Shown one piece after another: positions 1-10,735 of a DNA stretch of 64,000 nucleotides (position 1 is the first letter of the stretch; each line of letters starts with the position of its first letter). The stretch comes from Prosapia bicincta (Eukaryota; Arthropoda; Insecta; Hemiptera; Cercopidae), in the NCBI GenBank assembly GCA_036971475.1, contig JBAIZL010000003.1:80105428-80169427 (forward strand), in the 5' to 3' direction. The notes under the pieces were generated by a model. The model searched no databases, was not told where the DNA came from, and saw only the letters and a program-made list of their open reading frames with translations. A program made the position numbers and the translations under genes.

Positions 1-161
1 TGATATATATTTTGTAAAAATTCCTCAACGTTTATAAAAATGTTTTTTTATTCATCTAATCAAGTTAAATACATTTTTTAACCAATAGTGGATGAAAATC
101 GATTTTAATAAAGTTTTTTCAATATTGATTCAATAACTAAATAATAAAAATTCGAGTGGTC

Positions 162-232
162 TAGGTCGGATTCGAACTGAGTCTCTTCATATTCAAAATC
201 TAGCGCTTTGGTACTCAGCCAACCTTCCCATA
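162..232 (-). repeat. tRNA-like fragment (possible tRNA-derived SINE head)
   Basis: Read on the minus strand, a box-B-like motif GTTCGAATCC lies at about 168-178. A box-A-like motif (TTGGCTGAGTACC) lies at about 210-222. The spacing of roughly 35 nt is that of a tRNA-type RNA polymerase III promoter. The flanks do not pair into an acceptor stem and no tail is visible, so this is a tRNA pseudogene or SINE head rather than a working tRNA. The box-A match is imperfect. Confidence 0.45.
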
Positions 233-594
233 TCTAGAAGAGTATTTCTCAAATATGTGTATGCATTTTTAATTTGCCCCCATCTGGTTGTCGTCGAAAC
301 CTCCATTACACAACTTTAACTTGTTGCCATGGTTACCACACAGTATCGTAAATAATGCTCTAGGAATAATAATGAATGAAAAGAATCACATAAACAAACA
401 AACTGGATTAACGGTATCGAACCTTGTTTCACAAACGGACAATGTAAATGGAAAGCGAAAAGAAACAAAAAATTGAAGCTACGGAAGAAAGTGTATAAAT
501 AGTAACATACAAAAATAATAGTCCAACATCATACATGGAAAGGAAAATGAAAAATTGAAATGAAATTCTCTTTCTATTTTGCCACTTAATATTG

Positions 595-596
<2 letters not shown>
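233..596. other. AT-rich spacer, no gene seen
   Basis: A stop-free 62-codon stretch at 288-476 has low-complexity composition and no recognisable domain. I see no repeat or RNA gene here. Confidence 0.5.

Positions 597-651
<55 letters not shown>
597..651. repeat. (TA)n microsatellite
   Basis: An uninterrupted AT dinucleotide run directly borders the PLE-end palindrome. Confidence 0.95.
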
Positions 652-655
<4 letters not shown>

Positions 656-730
656 TCGCAATATGTATTCTTGTGTATTAATAAAGTACTAAGTCAAAAT
701 ACAAGTACAAGAATTATAATTGAATTTACA

Positions 731-775
731 ATTCAAAGCTTTTCGTTGGCTAACAGTGAAAACATCATCAGGAAT
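731..775 (-). ncRNA. hammerhead-ribozyme-like motif, PLE end
   Basis: On the minus strand the core CTGATGA is followed by a weak stem II, then GAAA, the palindromic AAGCTT (possible dimeric stem III), a T at the cleavage position, and GAAT, which can pair with ATTC before the core (stem I). Stem II has only about three good pairs, so activity is doubtful. PLEs are known to carry minimal hammerhead motifs. Confidence 0.45.
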
Positions 776-887
776 ATTAAACAATTCCTATATTAATTGT
801 TAATTAACAATTATTAATATTAATTATTAATATTAATATTTATATTAATATAGTTATATTAACAATATTAACAATTAATTGTTTAAT

Positions 888-932
888 ATTCCTGATGTTG
901 TTGGTACTGTTAGCCAACGAAAAGCTTTGAAT
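888..932 (+). ncRNA. degenerate hammerhead-ribozyme-like motif, PLE end
   Basis: This is the plus-strand partner of the motif at 731-775. The core reads CTGATGT instead of CTGATGA, so an invariant A is lost. Stem II (TTGG/CCAA), GAAA, AAGCTT and the ATTC/GAAT stem I are kept. It is probably inactive. Confidence 0.4.
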
Positions 933-976
933 TGTAAATTCAATTATAATTCTTGTATTTGTATTTTGACTTAGTT

Positions 977-980
<4 letters not shown>

Positions 981-1044
<64 letters not shown>
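981..1044. repeat. (TA)n microsatellite
   Basis: A pure AT dinucleotide run separates the PLE palindrome from the hAT element. The hAT element appears to have inserted in it. Confidence 0.95.
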
Positions 1045-1047
<3 letters not shown>

Positions 1048-2187
1048 GGATGGGCCGATTCCTAAAATTTTCGATTCCGATTCCGATTCTAAAATTTTCC
1101 GTTCGATTCACGATTCTTTAGTCGATTCTCGATTCTCAATTCTTTCAAGTTATATTAGCTTACATGCTAGTTCTCTAATAATTAATTTATTTAACATCTT
1201 GGTCATACGGCAAAACCTTTAAAAAGTTCTGTTTTAATGTAATAGGCTACACAAAACCTTCAACCTTGATTTATCAATAGGAATGTTTAAAAGCATAAAA
1301 ACATATCAGATAAAAGTAATGACTTATTATAAAGTTAAAAATGTGAACTTTACTTATTTTATGATGTTTGAAAAAATACCTAAGCCTATTTACATTGTCT
1401 CTCAAAACAAAACAAAATTTAACAAACGAACAACATAAAAAGTAAAAAATTAATACAAATAGGATAGTTTTTAATATTTAAAAGTCTGGCAGGTAATGTA
1501 CATTTCTGTTAAAAAAAAAACAAGCATTTGAACACGTTGTGGGTCAAGCTAGTTTCATTGCTTGTCATATATAACTCCTGAAGTTGAGAAAGGTTTTTCA
1601 GAAAACACTATCGCCAGTGGGCAGACAGGTATTTTATTGCCATTGCATTTAAACGAGGGCATTTGACACTTTGTACTGCCCAATACTTCCCAACATCACA
1701 ATCTAGACTAACTAATGGTTCCCCCAGATAATTGTTTACTTCTTCTACTGTCAATTCCCGTGGGGTACCTTCTTCCTCAACATTCTGGATTAGTGGGACA
1801 TACCTTTTCCATATCTGGTGGGACCTTTTTTCTGCAGGTGTCTGGAACAAGTGCAACTGATTCAAGCCTATTTTGTATTTATTAATCAATCCCAGTCAAT
1901 TTTTAACCGACTATCACTTGTAGGTCCTGTGTCTGAGGATAAAGTTTCTTCAAGTATAGATTTTTTTTGTTGATAAATTTGGGCAAAAATCAACTAATAC
2001 ATAAATAAGACATAGTTGGTAATTAATTATTTTTCCAATAAATTACTCCACACACATATTTTAATAGTTAACAAAATAGGAATCGGAATCGACACTTTTA
2101 TGTTGAAGAATCGAGTATCGACGATTCCTCGATACAACCTAGAATCGACGATTCCTGGAATCGACAATCGGAATCGGCCCATCCCTA
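1045..2187 (-). mobile_element. internally deleted hAT-family DNA transposon
   Basis: Perfect 18-bp terminal inverted repeats, TAGGGATGGGCCGATTCC, lie at 1045-1062 and inverted at 2170-2187. Both are followed inward by many CGATTC/GAATCG subterminal copies. The flanks read ATATATAT on both sides, which fits the 8-bp target duplication of hAT elements, although a TA tract cannot prove it. Only the C-terminal part of a transposase remains inside, on the minus strand. At 1.14 kb it is much shorter than an autonomous hAT element. Confidence 0.85.
1515..1889 (-). pseudogene. hAT transposase C-terminal (dimerisation) fragment
   Basis: The open part (1608-1889) encodes ELTVEEVNNYLGEP, then DVGKYWAVQS, then LNAMAIKYLSA, the usual order of the hAT C-terminal dimerisation region. 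Near 1615 the frame shifts. In the next frame GDSVFSEKPFSTSG and VIYDKQ continue the family pattern (the SERxFS...G block). Stops follow, then LDPQRVQMLVFF. The catalytic core and BED zinc finger are absent. At least one frameshift and two stops make this a dead fragment. A host-domesticated gene is unlikely because it sits inside intact TIRs. Confidence 0.8.
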
Positions 2188-2202
2188 ATATATATATATT
2201 AA

Positions 2203-2600
2203 ATATGTTGATATGTTTTCTTGTAATATAGTTAAAAAATTAAAAATATTTCAATAATAAGAATACTTTTAATGAATATATTTATTCAAAGCTTTTCGCC
2301 GATAAAATAGTATCAGCATCTTCAGGAAAATAATTATCTAATAAAATATTTTTACAAAATTAAATCATATGTGCTACAAACGACTATATGTTTATAAGTA
2401 TTGCACTTTATGTAAATTTTTCTATAACATCAATGACTTTATAAATAGTTTGGTGCCTTGATCTCACTTGAATTTGTTCATCAATTAATTTGTCTTTAAC
2501 TTTATGCTTATAAATTTCCAATGTTTCAAATATATTAATTTTTAATCCTTTATTTAATTCTTTTATTAATTTCATATTTTCTATTTCCGGAAACTCGTGT
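2203..2600 (-). mobile_element. Penelope-like element 3' relic
   Basis: A minus-strand peptide (about 2408-2600) contains MKLIKELNKGLK, ETLEIYKHK and KLIDEQIQVRS. It is collinear with the C-terminal tail of the PLE at 60.6 kb (MKIIKEINKGLK, EAFEIYKHN, KLIDEQFQIRS). Differences throughout indicate another PLE subfamily. The relic ends against a short TA tract, like the other PLE ends in the window. The RT and endonuclease are missing. Confidence 0.75.
2284..2328 (-). ncRNA. hammerhead-ribozyme-like motif, PLE relic
   Basis: The minus-strand core CTGAAGA fits the CTGANGA consensus. Stem II GCTGAT/ATCGGC has six pairs including one G-T, and it is followed by GAAA, AAGCTT and GAAT. The stem I partner upstream pairs for only about three bases. 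This is one of the two best cores in the window. Confidence 0.5.
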
Positions 2601-2845
2601 TACATATATTTTTATGTAACGTCTATGGTTTTAATGGCTCTGCCAGTTTGACTATTGTCGGCTACAACGCAATATTATAGGATTTAGATAGAACACAAAC
2701 AGGATGTAAGGTCTAGGACTAGGATTAACGTTCATCAAATATCCTACCTCAGGAAGAGGTACTTTTTACTATAGTTAATTCCTTTTAATAAGACATGTTA
2801 TAAAGAGATGTATATTCGTTGTAAAGACTTTCTTACAAAAAGAAG
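2601..2845. other. AT-rich spacer
   Basis: No ORF, RNA gene or repeat was recognised between the PLE relic and the mariner copy. Confidence 0.4.
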
Positions 2846-2898
2846 TACGAGGGTAAGGCAATTATAAACTGTAATGTAATTATACAATTTTATAGTTG

Positions 2899-3010
2899 TT
2901 AAATAGGAAACATATATGTACGTCTTAGATCGGCATAGTCCCTTTGCTTTTCAACGCACTTGGTCCATCGTTGTACAAACTTCCTGATGCTTTCATAAAA
3001 GAGGGTTTTC
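2899..3010 (-). pseudogene. mariner transposase C-terminal tail
   Basis: The minus strand reads FYESIRKFVQRWTKCVEKQ, then RDYADL, and stops at 2899-2901. The RWTKCVE...GDY-like end is diagnostic of mariner transposases. This is the only copy of the true C-terminus. In every array unit the sequence after KFV is replaced by a junction (RSTMCIV or shorter) that returns to the start of the unit. It therefore marks the edge from which the 148/123-bp array grew. Confidence 0.85.
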
Positions 3011-6000
3011 GGTGGAGCTGCTAGTTAGGAGTACACCGCTTCTTATAGTGCTTAGTCCGAGGTAAATCGACGGCCTCTTAATGGCTCTTTGAGTGAACCA
3101 AACAATGCACATGGTCGATCGTACAAACATCCCGATGCCCTCATAAAAGAGGGGTTTGGTGGTGGTGCTAGTCAGGAGTACACCGCTTCTGCAGTGCTTA
3201 GTCCGAGGTAAATCCAAGGCCCCTTCATGGCTCTTTGAGTGAACCAAACCTCCTGATGCCTTCGTAAAAGAGGGTTTTCGGTTGAGCTGCTAGTTAGGAG
3301 TACACCGTTTCTTACAGTGCTTAGTCCGAGGTAAATCGACGGCCATTTAATGGCTCTTTGAGTGAACTAAACAATGCACATGGTCGATCGTACAAACATC
3401 CCGATGCCCTCATAAAAGAGGGGTTTGGTGGTGCTGCTAGTCAGGAGTACACCGCTTCTGCAGTGCTTAGTCCGAGGTAAATCCAAGGCCCCTTAATGGC
3501 TCTTTGAGTGAACCAAACTTCCTGATGCCTTCATAAAAGAGGGTTTTCGGTTGAGCTGGTAGTCAGGAGTACACCGCTTCTTTCAGTGTTTAGTCCTAGG
3601 TAAATCCACGGCCCCTTAATGGCTCTTTGAGTGAACCAAACAATGCACATTGTCGAGCGTACAAACTTCCTGATGCCTTCATAAAAGAGGGTTTTCGGTG
3701 GAGCTGCTAGTCAGGAATACACGGCTTCTTTCAGTGCTTAGTCCAAGGTAAATCCACGGCCCCTTAATGGCTCTTTGAGTGAACCAAACTTCCTGATGCC
3801 TTCATAAAAGAGGGTTTTCGGTTGAGCTGGTAGTCAGGAGTACACCGCTTCTTTCAGTGTTTAGTCCTAGGTAAATCCACGGCCCCTTAATGGCTCTTTG
3901 AGTGAACCAAACAATGCACATTGTCGAGCGTACAAACTTCCTGATGCCTTCATAAAAGAGGGTTTTCGGTGGAGCTGCTAGTCAGGAATACACGGCTTCT
4001 TTCAGTGCTTAGTCCGAGGTAAATCCACGGCCCCTTAATGGCTCTTTGAGTGAACCAAACAATGCACATGGTCGAGCGTACAAACTTCCTGATGCCTTCA
4101 TAAAAGAGGGTTTTCGGTGGAGCTGCTAGTCAGGAATACACGGCTTCTTTCAGTGCTTAGTCCGAGGTAAATCCACGGCCCCTTAATGGCTCTTTGAGTG
4201 TCCCAAACGTCCTGATGCCTCCATAAAAAAGGGTTTCTGGTGGAGCTGCTAGTCAGGAGTACACCGCTTCTTTCAATGCTTAGTAAAAGGTAAATTGACG
4301 GCTCCTTAATGGCTCTTTGAAGAACCAAACAATGCACATTGTCGAGCGTACAAACTTCCTGATGCCTTCATAAAAGAGGGTTTTCGGTGGAGCTGCTAGT
4401 CAGGAATACACGGCTTCTTTCAGTGCTTAGTCCGAGGTAAATCCACGGCCCCTTAATGGCTCTTTGAGTGAACCAAACAATGCACATGGTCGAGCGTACA
4501 AACTTCCTGATGCCTTCATAAAAGAGGGTTTTCGGTGGAGCTGCTAGTCAGGAATACACGGCTTCTTTCAGTGCTTAGTCCGAGGTAAATCGACGGCCCC
4601 TTAATGGCTCTTTGAGTGAACCAAACAATGCACATGGTCTATCGTACAAACATCCCGATGCCCTCATAAAAGTGGAGTTCGGTGGTGCTGCTAGTCAGGA
4701 GTACACCGCTTCTGCAGTGCTTAGTCCGAGGTAACTCCAAGGCCCCTTCATGGCTCTTTGAGTGAACCAAACTTCCTGATGCCTTCGTAAAAGAGGGTTT
4801 TCGGTTGAGCTGATAGTTAGGAGTACACCGCTTCTTACAGTGCTTAGTCCGAGGTAAATCGACGGCCATTTAATGGCTCTTTGAGTGAACTAAACATTGC
4901 ACATGTTCGATCGTACAAACATCCCGATGGCCTCATAAAAGAGGGGTTTGGTGGTGCTGCTAGTCAGGAGTACACCGCTTCTGCAGTGCTTAGTCCGAGG
5001 AAAATCCAAGGCCCCTTAATGGCTCTTTGAGTGAACCAAACTTCCTGATGCCTTCATAAAAGAGGGTTTTTGGTGGAGCTGCTAGTCAGGAGTACACCGC
5101 TTCTTTCAGTGCTTAGTCCAAGGTAAATCCACGGCCCCTTAATGGCTCTTTGAGTGAACCAAACTTCCTGATGCCTTCATAAAAGAGGGTTTTTGGTGGA
5201 GCTGCTAGTCAGGAGTACACCGCTTCTGCAGTGCTTAGTCCGAGGTAAATCCATGGCCCCTTAATGGCTCTTTGAGTGAACCAAACTTCCTGATGCCTTC
5301 ATAAAAGAGGGTTTTTGGTGGAGCTGCTAGTCAGGAGTACACCGCTTCTGCAGTGCTTAGTCCGAGGTAAATCCAAGGCCCCTTAATGGCTCTTTGAGTG
5401 AACCAAACTTCCTGATGCCTTCATAAAAGAGGGTTTTCGGTGGAGCTGCTAGTCAGGAGTACACCGCTTCTTTCAGTGTTTAGTCCTAGGTAAATCCACG
5501 GCCCCTTAATGGCTCTTTGAGTGTCTCAAACGTCCTGATGCCTCCATAAAAGAGGGTTTCTGGTGGAGCTGCTAGTCAGGAGTACACCGCTTCTTTCAAT
5601 GCTTAGTAAAAGGTAAATTGACGGCTCCTTAATGGCTCTTTGAAGAACCAAACAATGCACATTGTCGAGCGTACAAACTTCCTGATGCCTTCATAAAAGA
5701 GGGTTTTCGGTGGAGCTGCTAGTCAGGAATACACGGCTTCTTTCAGTGCTTAGTCCGAGGTAAATCCACGGCCCCTTAATGGCTCTTTGAGTGAACCAAA
5801 CAATGCACATGGTCGAGCGTACAAACTTCCTGATGCCTTCATAAAAGAGGGTTTTCGGTGGAGCTGCTAGTCAGGAATACACGGCTTCTTTTAGTGCTTA
5901 GTCCGAGGTAAATCCACGGCCCCTTAATGGCTCTTTGAGTGAACCAAACAATGCACATGGTCGAGCGTACAAACTTCCTGATGCCTTCATAAAAGAGGGT

Positions 6001-9000
6001 TTTCGGTGGAGCTGCTAGTCAGGAGTACACCGCTTCTTTCAATGCTTAGTAAAAGGTAAATTGACGGCTCCTTAATGGCTCTTTGAAGAACCAAACAATG
6101 CACATGGTCGAGCGTACAAACATCCCGATGCCCTCATAAAAGTGGAGTTCGGTGGTGCTGCTAGTCAGGAGTACACCGCTTCTGCAGTGCTTAGTCCGAG
6201 GTAAATCCAAGGCCCCTTAATGGCTCTTTGAGTGAACCAAACAATGCACATGGTCGAGCGTACAAACTTCCTGATGCCTTCGTAAAAGAGGGTTTTCGGT
6301 GGAGCTGCTAGTTAGGAGTACACCGCTTCTTATAGTGCTTAGTCCTAGGTAAATCCACGGCCCCTTAATGGCTCTTTGAGTGAACCAAACAATGCACATG
6401 GTCGAGCGTACAAACTTCCTGATGCCTTCATAAAAGAGGGTTTTCGGTGGAGCTGCTAGTCAGGAATACACGGCTTCTTTCAGTGCTTCGTCCGAGGTAA
6501 ATCGACGGCCGCTTAATGGCTCTTTGAGTGAACCAAACTTCCTGATGCCTTCATAAAAGAGGGTTTCTGGTGGAGCTGCTAGTCAGGAGTACACCGCTTC
6601 TGCAGTGCTTAGTCCGAGGTAAATCCAAGGCCCCTTAATGGCTCTTTGAGTGAACCAAACTTCCTGATGCCTTCATAAAAGAGGGTTTTCGGTGGAGCTG
6701 CTAGTCAGGAGTACACCGCTTCTTTCAGTGTTTAGTCCTAGGTAAATCCACGGCCCCTTAATGGCTCTTTGAGTGAACCAAACTTCCTGATGCCTTCATA
6801 AAAGAGGGTTTCTGGTGGAGCTGCTAGTCAGGAGTACACCGCTTCTTTCAATGCTTAGTAAAAGGTAAATTGACGGCTCCTTAATGGCTCTTTGAAGAAC
6901 CAAACAATGCACATTGTCGAGCGTACAAACTTCCTGATGCCTTCATAAAAGAGGGTTTCTGGTGGAGCTGCTAGTCAGGAATACACGGCTTCTTTCAGTG
7001 CTTAGTCCGAGGTAAATCCACGGCCCCTTAATGGCTCTTTGAGTGGACCAAACTTCCTGATGCCTTCATAAAAGAAGGTTTTCGGTGGAGCTGCTAGTCA
7101 GGAGTACACCGCTTCTTTCAGTGTTTAGTCCTAGGTAAATCCACGGCCCCTTAATGGCTCTTTGAGTGAACCAAACTTCCTGATGCCTTCATAAAAGAGG
7201 GTTTCTGGTGGAGCTGCTAGTCAGGAGTACACCGCTTCTTTCAATGCTTAGTAAAAGGTAAATTGACGGCTCCTTAATGGCTCTTTGAAGAACCAAACAA
7301 TGCACATTGTCGAGCGTACAAACTTCCTGATGCCTTCATAAAAGAGGGTTTCTGGTGGAGCTGCTAGTCAGGAGTACACCGCTTCTTTCAGTGTTTAGTC
7401 CTAGGTAAATCCACGGCCCCTTAATGGCTCTTTGAGTGAACCAAACTTCCTGATGCCTTCATAAAAGAGGATTTCTGGTGGAGCTGCTAGTCAGGAGTAC
7501 ACCGCTTCTTTCAATGCTTAGTAAAAGGTAAATTGACGGCTCCTTAATGGCTCTTTGAAGAACCAAACAATGCACATTGTCGAGCGTACAAACTTCCTGA
7601 TGCCTTCATAAAAGAGGGTTTCTGGTGGAGCTGCTAGTCAGGAATACACGGCTTCTTTCAGTGCTTAGTCCGAGGTAAATCCACGGCCCCTTAATGGCTC
7701 TTTGAGTGAACCAAACTTCCTGATGCCTTCATAAAAGAGGGTTTTCGGTGGAGCTGCTAGTCAGGAGTACACCGCTTCTTTCAGTGTTTAGTCCTAGGTA
7801 AATCCACGGCCCCTTAATGGCTCTTTGAGTGTCTCAAACGTCCTGATGCCTCCATAAAAGAGGGTTTCTGGTGGAGCTGCTAGTCAGGAGTACACCGCTT
7901 CTTTCAATGCTTAGTAAAAGGTAAATTGACGGCTCCTTAATGGCTCTTTGAAGAACCAAACAATGCACATTGTCGAGCGTACAAACTTCCTGATGCCTTC
8001 ATAAAAGAGGGTTTTCGGTGGAGCTGCTAGTCAGGAATACACGGCTTCTTTCAGTGCTTAGTCCGAGGTAAATCCACGGCCCCTTAATGGCTCTTTGAGT
8101 GAACCAAACAATGCACATGGTCGAGCGTACAAACTTCCTGATGCCTTTATAAAAGAGGGTTTTCGGTGGAGCTGCTAGTCAGGAGTACACCGCTTCTTTC
8201 AGTGCTTAGTCCGAGGTAAATCCACGGCCCCTTAATGGCTCTTTGAATGAACCAAACAATGCACATTGTCGAGCGTACAAACTTCCTGATGCCTTCATAA
8301 AAGAGGGTTTCCGGTGGAGCTGCTAGTCAGGAGTACACCGCTTCTTTCAATGCTTAGTAAAAGGTAAATTGACGGCTCCTTAATGGCTCTTTGAAGAACC
8401 AAACAATGCACATGGTCGAGCGTACAAACATCCCGATGCCCTCATAAAAGTGGAGTTCGGTGGTGCTGCTAGTCAGGAGTACACCGCTTCTGCAGTGCTT
8501 AGTCCGCGGTAAATCCAAGGCCCCTTAATGGCTCTTTGAGTGAACCAAACAATGCACATGGTCGAGCGTACAAACTTCCTGATGCCTTCGTAAAAGAGGG
8601 TTTTCGGTGGAGCTGCTAGTTAGGAGTACACCGCTTCTTATAGTGCTTAGTCCTAGGTAAATCCACGGCCCCTTAATGGCTCTTTGAGTGAACCAAACAA
8701 TGCACATGGTCGAGCGTACAAACTTCCTGATGCCTTCATAAAAGAGGGTTTTCGGTGGAGCTGCTAGTCAGGAATACACGGCTTCTTTCAGTGCTTAGTC
8801 CGAGGTAAATCGACGGCCGCTTAATGGCTCTTTGAGTGAACCAAACTTCCTGATGCTTTCATAAAAGAGGGTTTCTGGTGGAGCTGCTAGTCAGGAGTAC
8901 ACCGCTTCTGCAGTGCTTAGTCCGAGGTAAATCCAAGGCCCCTTAATGGCTCTTTGAGTGAACCAAACTTCCTGATGCCTTCATAAAAGAGGGTTTTCGG

Positions 9001-10634
9001 TGGAGCTGCTAGTCAGGAGTACACCGCTTCTTTCAGTGTTTAGTCCTAGGTAAATCCACGGCCCCTTAATGGCTCTTTGAGTGAACCAAACTTCCTGATG
9101 CCTTCATAAAAGAGGGTTTCTGGTGGAGCTGCTAGTCAGGAGTACACCGCTTCTTTCAATGCTTAGTAAAAGGTAAATTGACGGCTCCTTAATGGCTCTT
9201 TGAAGAACCAAACAATGCACATTGTCGAGCGTACAAACTTCCTGATGCCTTCATAAAAGAGGGTTTCTGGTGGAGCTGCTAGTCAGGAATACACGGCTTC
9301 TTTCAGTGCTTAGTCCGAGGTAAATCCACGGCCCCTTAATGGCTCTTTGAGTGGACCAAACTTCCTGATGCCTTCATAAAAGAAGGTTTTCGGTGGAGCT
9401 GCTAGTCAGGAGTACACCGCTTCTTTCAGTGTTTAGTCCTAGGTAAATCCACGGCCCCTTAATGGCTCTTTGAGTGAACCAAACTTCCTGATGCCTTCAT
9501 AAAAGAGGGTTTCTGGTGGAGCTGCTAGTCAGGAGTACACCGCTTCTGTCAATGCTTAGTAAAAGGTAAATTGACGGCTCCTTAATGGCTCTTTGAAGAA
9601 CCAAACAATGCACATTGTCGAGCGTACAAACTTCCTGATGCCTTCATAAAAGAGGGTTTCTGGTGGAGCTGCTAGTCAGGAGTACACCGCTTCTTTCAGT
9701 GCTTAGTCCGAGGTAAATCCACGGCCCCTTAATGGCTCTTTGAATGAACCAAACAATGCACATTGTCGAGCGTACAAACTTCCTGATGCCTTCATAAAAG
9801 AGGGTTTCCGGTGGAGCTGCTAGTCAGGAGTACACCGCTTCTTTCAATGCTTAGTAAAAGGTAAATTGACGGCTCCTTAATGGCTCTTTGAAGAACCAAA
9901 CAATGCACATGGTCGAGCGTACAAACATCCCGATGCCCTCATAAAAGTGGAGTTCGGTGGTGCTGCTAGTCAGGAGTACACCGCTTCTGCAGTGCTTAGT
10001 CCGAGGTAAATCCAAGGCCCCTTAATGGCTCTTTGAGTGAACCAAACAATGCACATGGTCGAGCGTACAAACTTCCTGATGCCTTCGTAAAAGAGGGTTT
10101 TCGGTGGAGCTGCTAGTTAGGAGTACACCGCTTCTTATAGTGCTTAGTCCTAGGTAAATCCACGGCCCCTTAATGGCTCTTTGAGTGAACCAAACAATGC
10201 ACATGGTCGAGCGTACAAACATCCCGATGCCCTCATAAAAGAGGGTTTTCGGTGGAGCTGCTAGTCAGGAATACACGGCTTCTTTCAGTGCTTAGTCCGA
10301 GGTAAATCGACGGCCCCTTAATGGCTCTTTGAGTGAACCAAACAATGCACATGGTCGAGCGTACAAACTTCCTGATGCCTTCATAAAAGAGGGTTTTCGG
10401 TGGAGCTGCTAGTCAGGAATACACGGCTTCTTTCAGTGCTTAGTCCGAGGTAAATCGACGGCCCCTTAATGGCTCTTTGAGTGAACCAAACAATGCACAT
10501 GGTCGATCGTACAAACATCCCGATGCCCTCATAAAAGAGGGGTTTGGTGGTGCTGCTAGTCAGGAGTACACCGCTTCTGCAGTGCTTAGTCCGAGGTAAA
10601 TCCAAGGCCCCTTAATGGCTCTTTGAGTGAACCA
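2958..10634 (-). repeat. 148/123-bp minisatellite made from the mariner C-terminal region
   Basis: About 57 tandem units. Long units are about 148 bp; short units of about 122-123 bp lack the ~25-bp junction piece with GCACATGGTCGAGCG. In the transposase frame each unit reads SLKEPLRGRGFTSD, stop, ALKEAVYS, stop, LAAPPKTLFYEGIRKFV. This is the stretch just after the third catalytic aspartate. A third variant has AGTAAAAGGTAAATTGACGG. Longer blocks are repeated: a distinctive GTGTCTCAAACGTCC junction recurs at 5521 and 7829 (2,308 bp apart). Any ORF inside is a by-product; the true frame holds two stops per unit. Confidence 0.9.
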
Positions 10635-10635
10635 G

Positions 10636-10735
10636 ACAAGTGATAGTCAGAAGAGGCAAGATTGGGTCTATATGGAGGATGAGCCAGTACTTTAGGATCA
10701 ACCTTTTGGAGCACTTAAGCAGTATGTGGACGGTC
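10636..10735 (-). pseudogene. mariner catalytic segment with third aspartate (single copy)
   Basis: Between the two arrays the minus strand encodes VLQKVDPKVLAHPPYRPN followed by LASSDYHLSGSLKE. This matches the mariner HPPYSPDLAPSDYHLFxxLKE block. The putative third catalytic D (SSD) is at about 10646-10648. A stop codon follows the HTA of the preceding motif. The spacing back to the expected second D position is about four residues shorter than the mariner 34. It is non-functional, but it fixes the order and orientation of the flanking arrays. Confidence 0.85.

Larger units (their letters stand above)
683..980. repeat. Penelope-like element ends in inverted (foldback) arrangement
   Basis: About 93 bp at 683-775 is repeated in reverse complement at 888-980. 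The arms share the blocks AAGCTTTTCGTTGGC and TTCAAAGC and the outer AAGTCAAAATACAAG. The AT-rich centre (776-887) is itself rich in TTAATATTAA-type inverted repeats. The arms match the PLE ends at 60.1-60.3 and 63.2-63.7 kb. Both outer edges run into (TA)n. This looks like two 5'-truncated PLE tails joined head to head, a configuration known for the family. Confidence 0.75.

Noticed and set aside
162..232. Functional tRNA gene
   Set aside because: Box A and B-like motifs are present but no acceptor stem pairs and the box-A match is weak.
2846..2858. Confirmed mariner terminal inverted repeat
   Set aside because: TACGAGGGTAAGG looks plausible but I could not find its inverted partner near the other end, so it is only mentioned as a candidate.
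4098..10605. Minus ORFs of 60-84 codons in the mariner-derived array
   Set aside because: They are out of the transposase frame or cross unit junctions; the true frame has two stops per unit.
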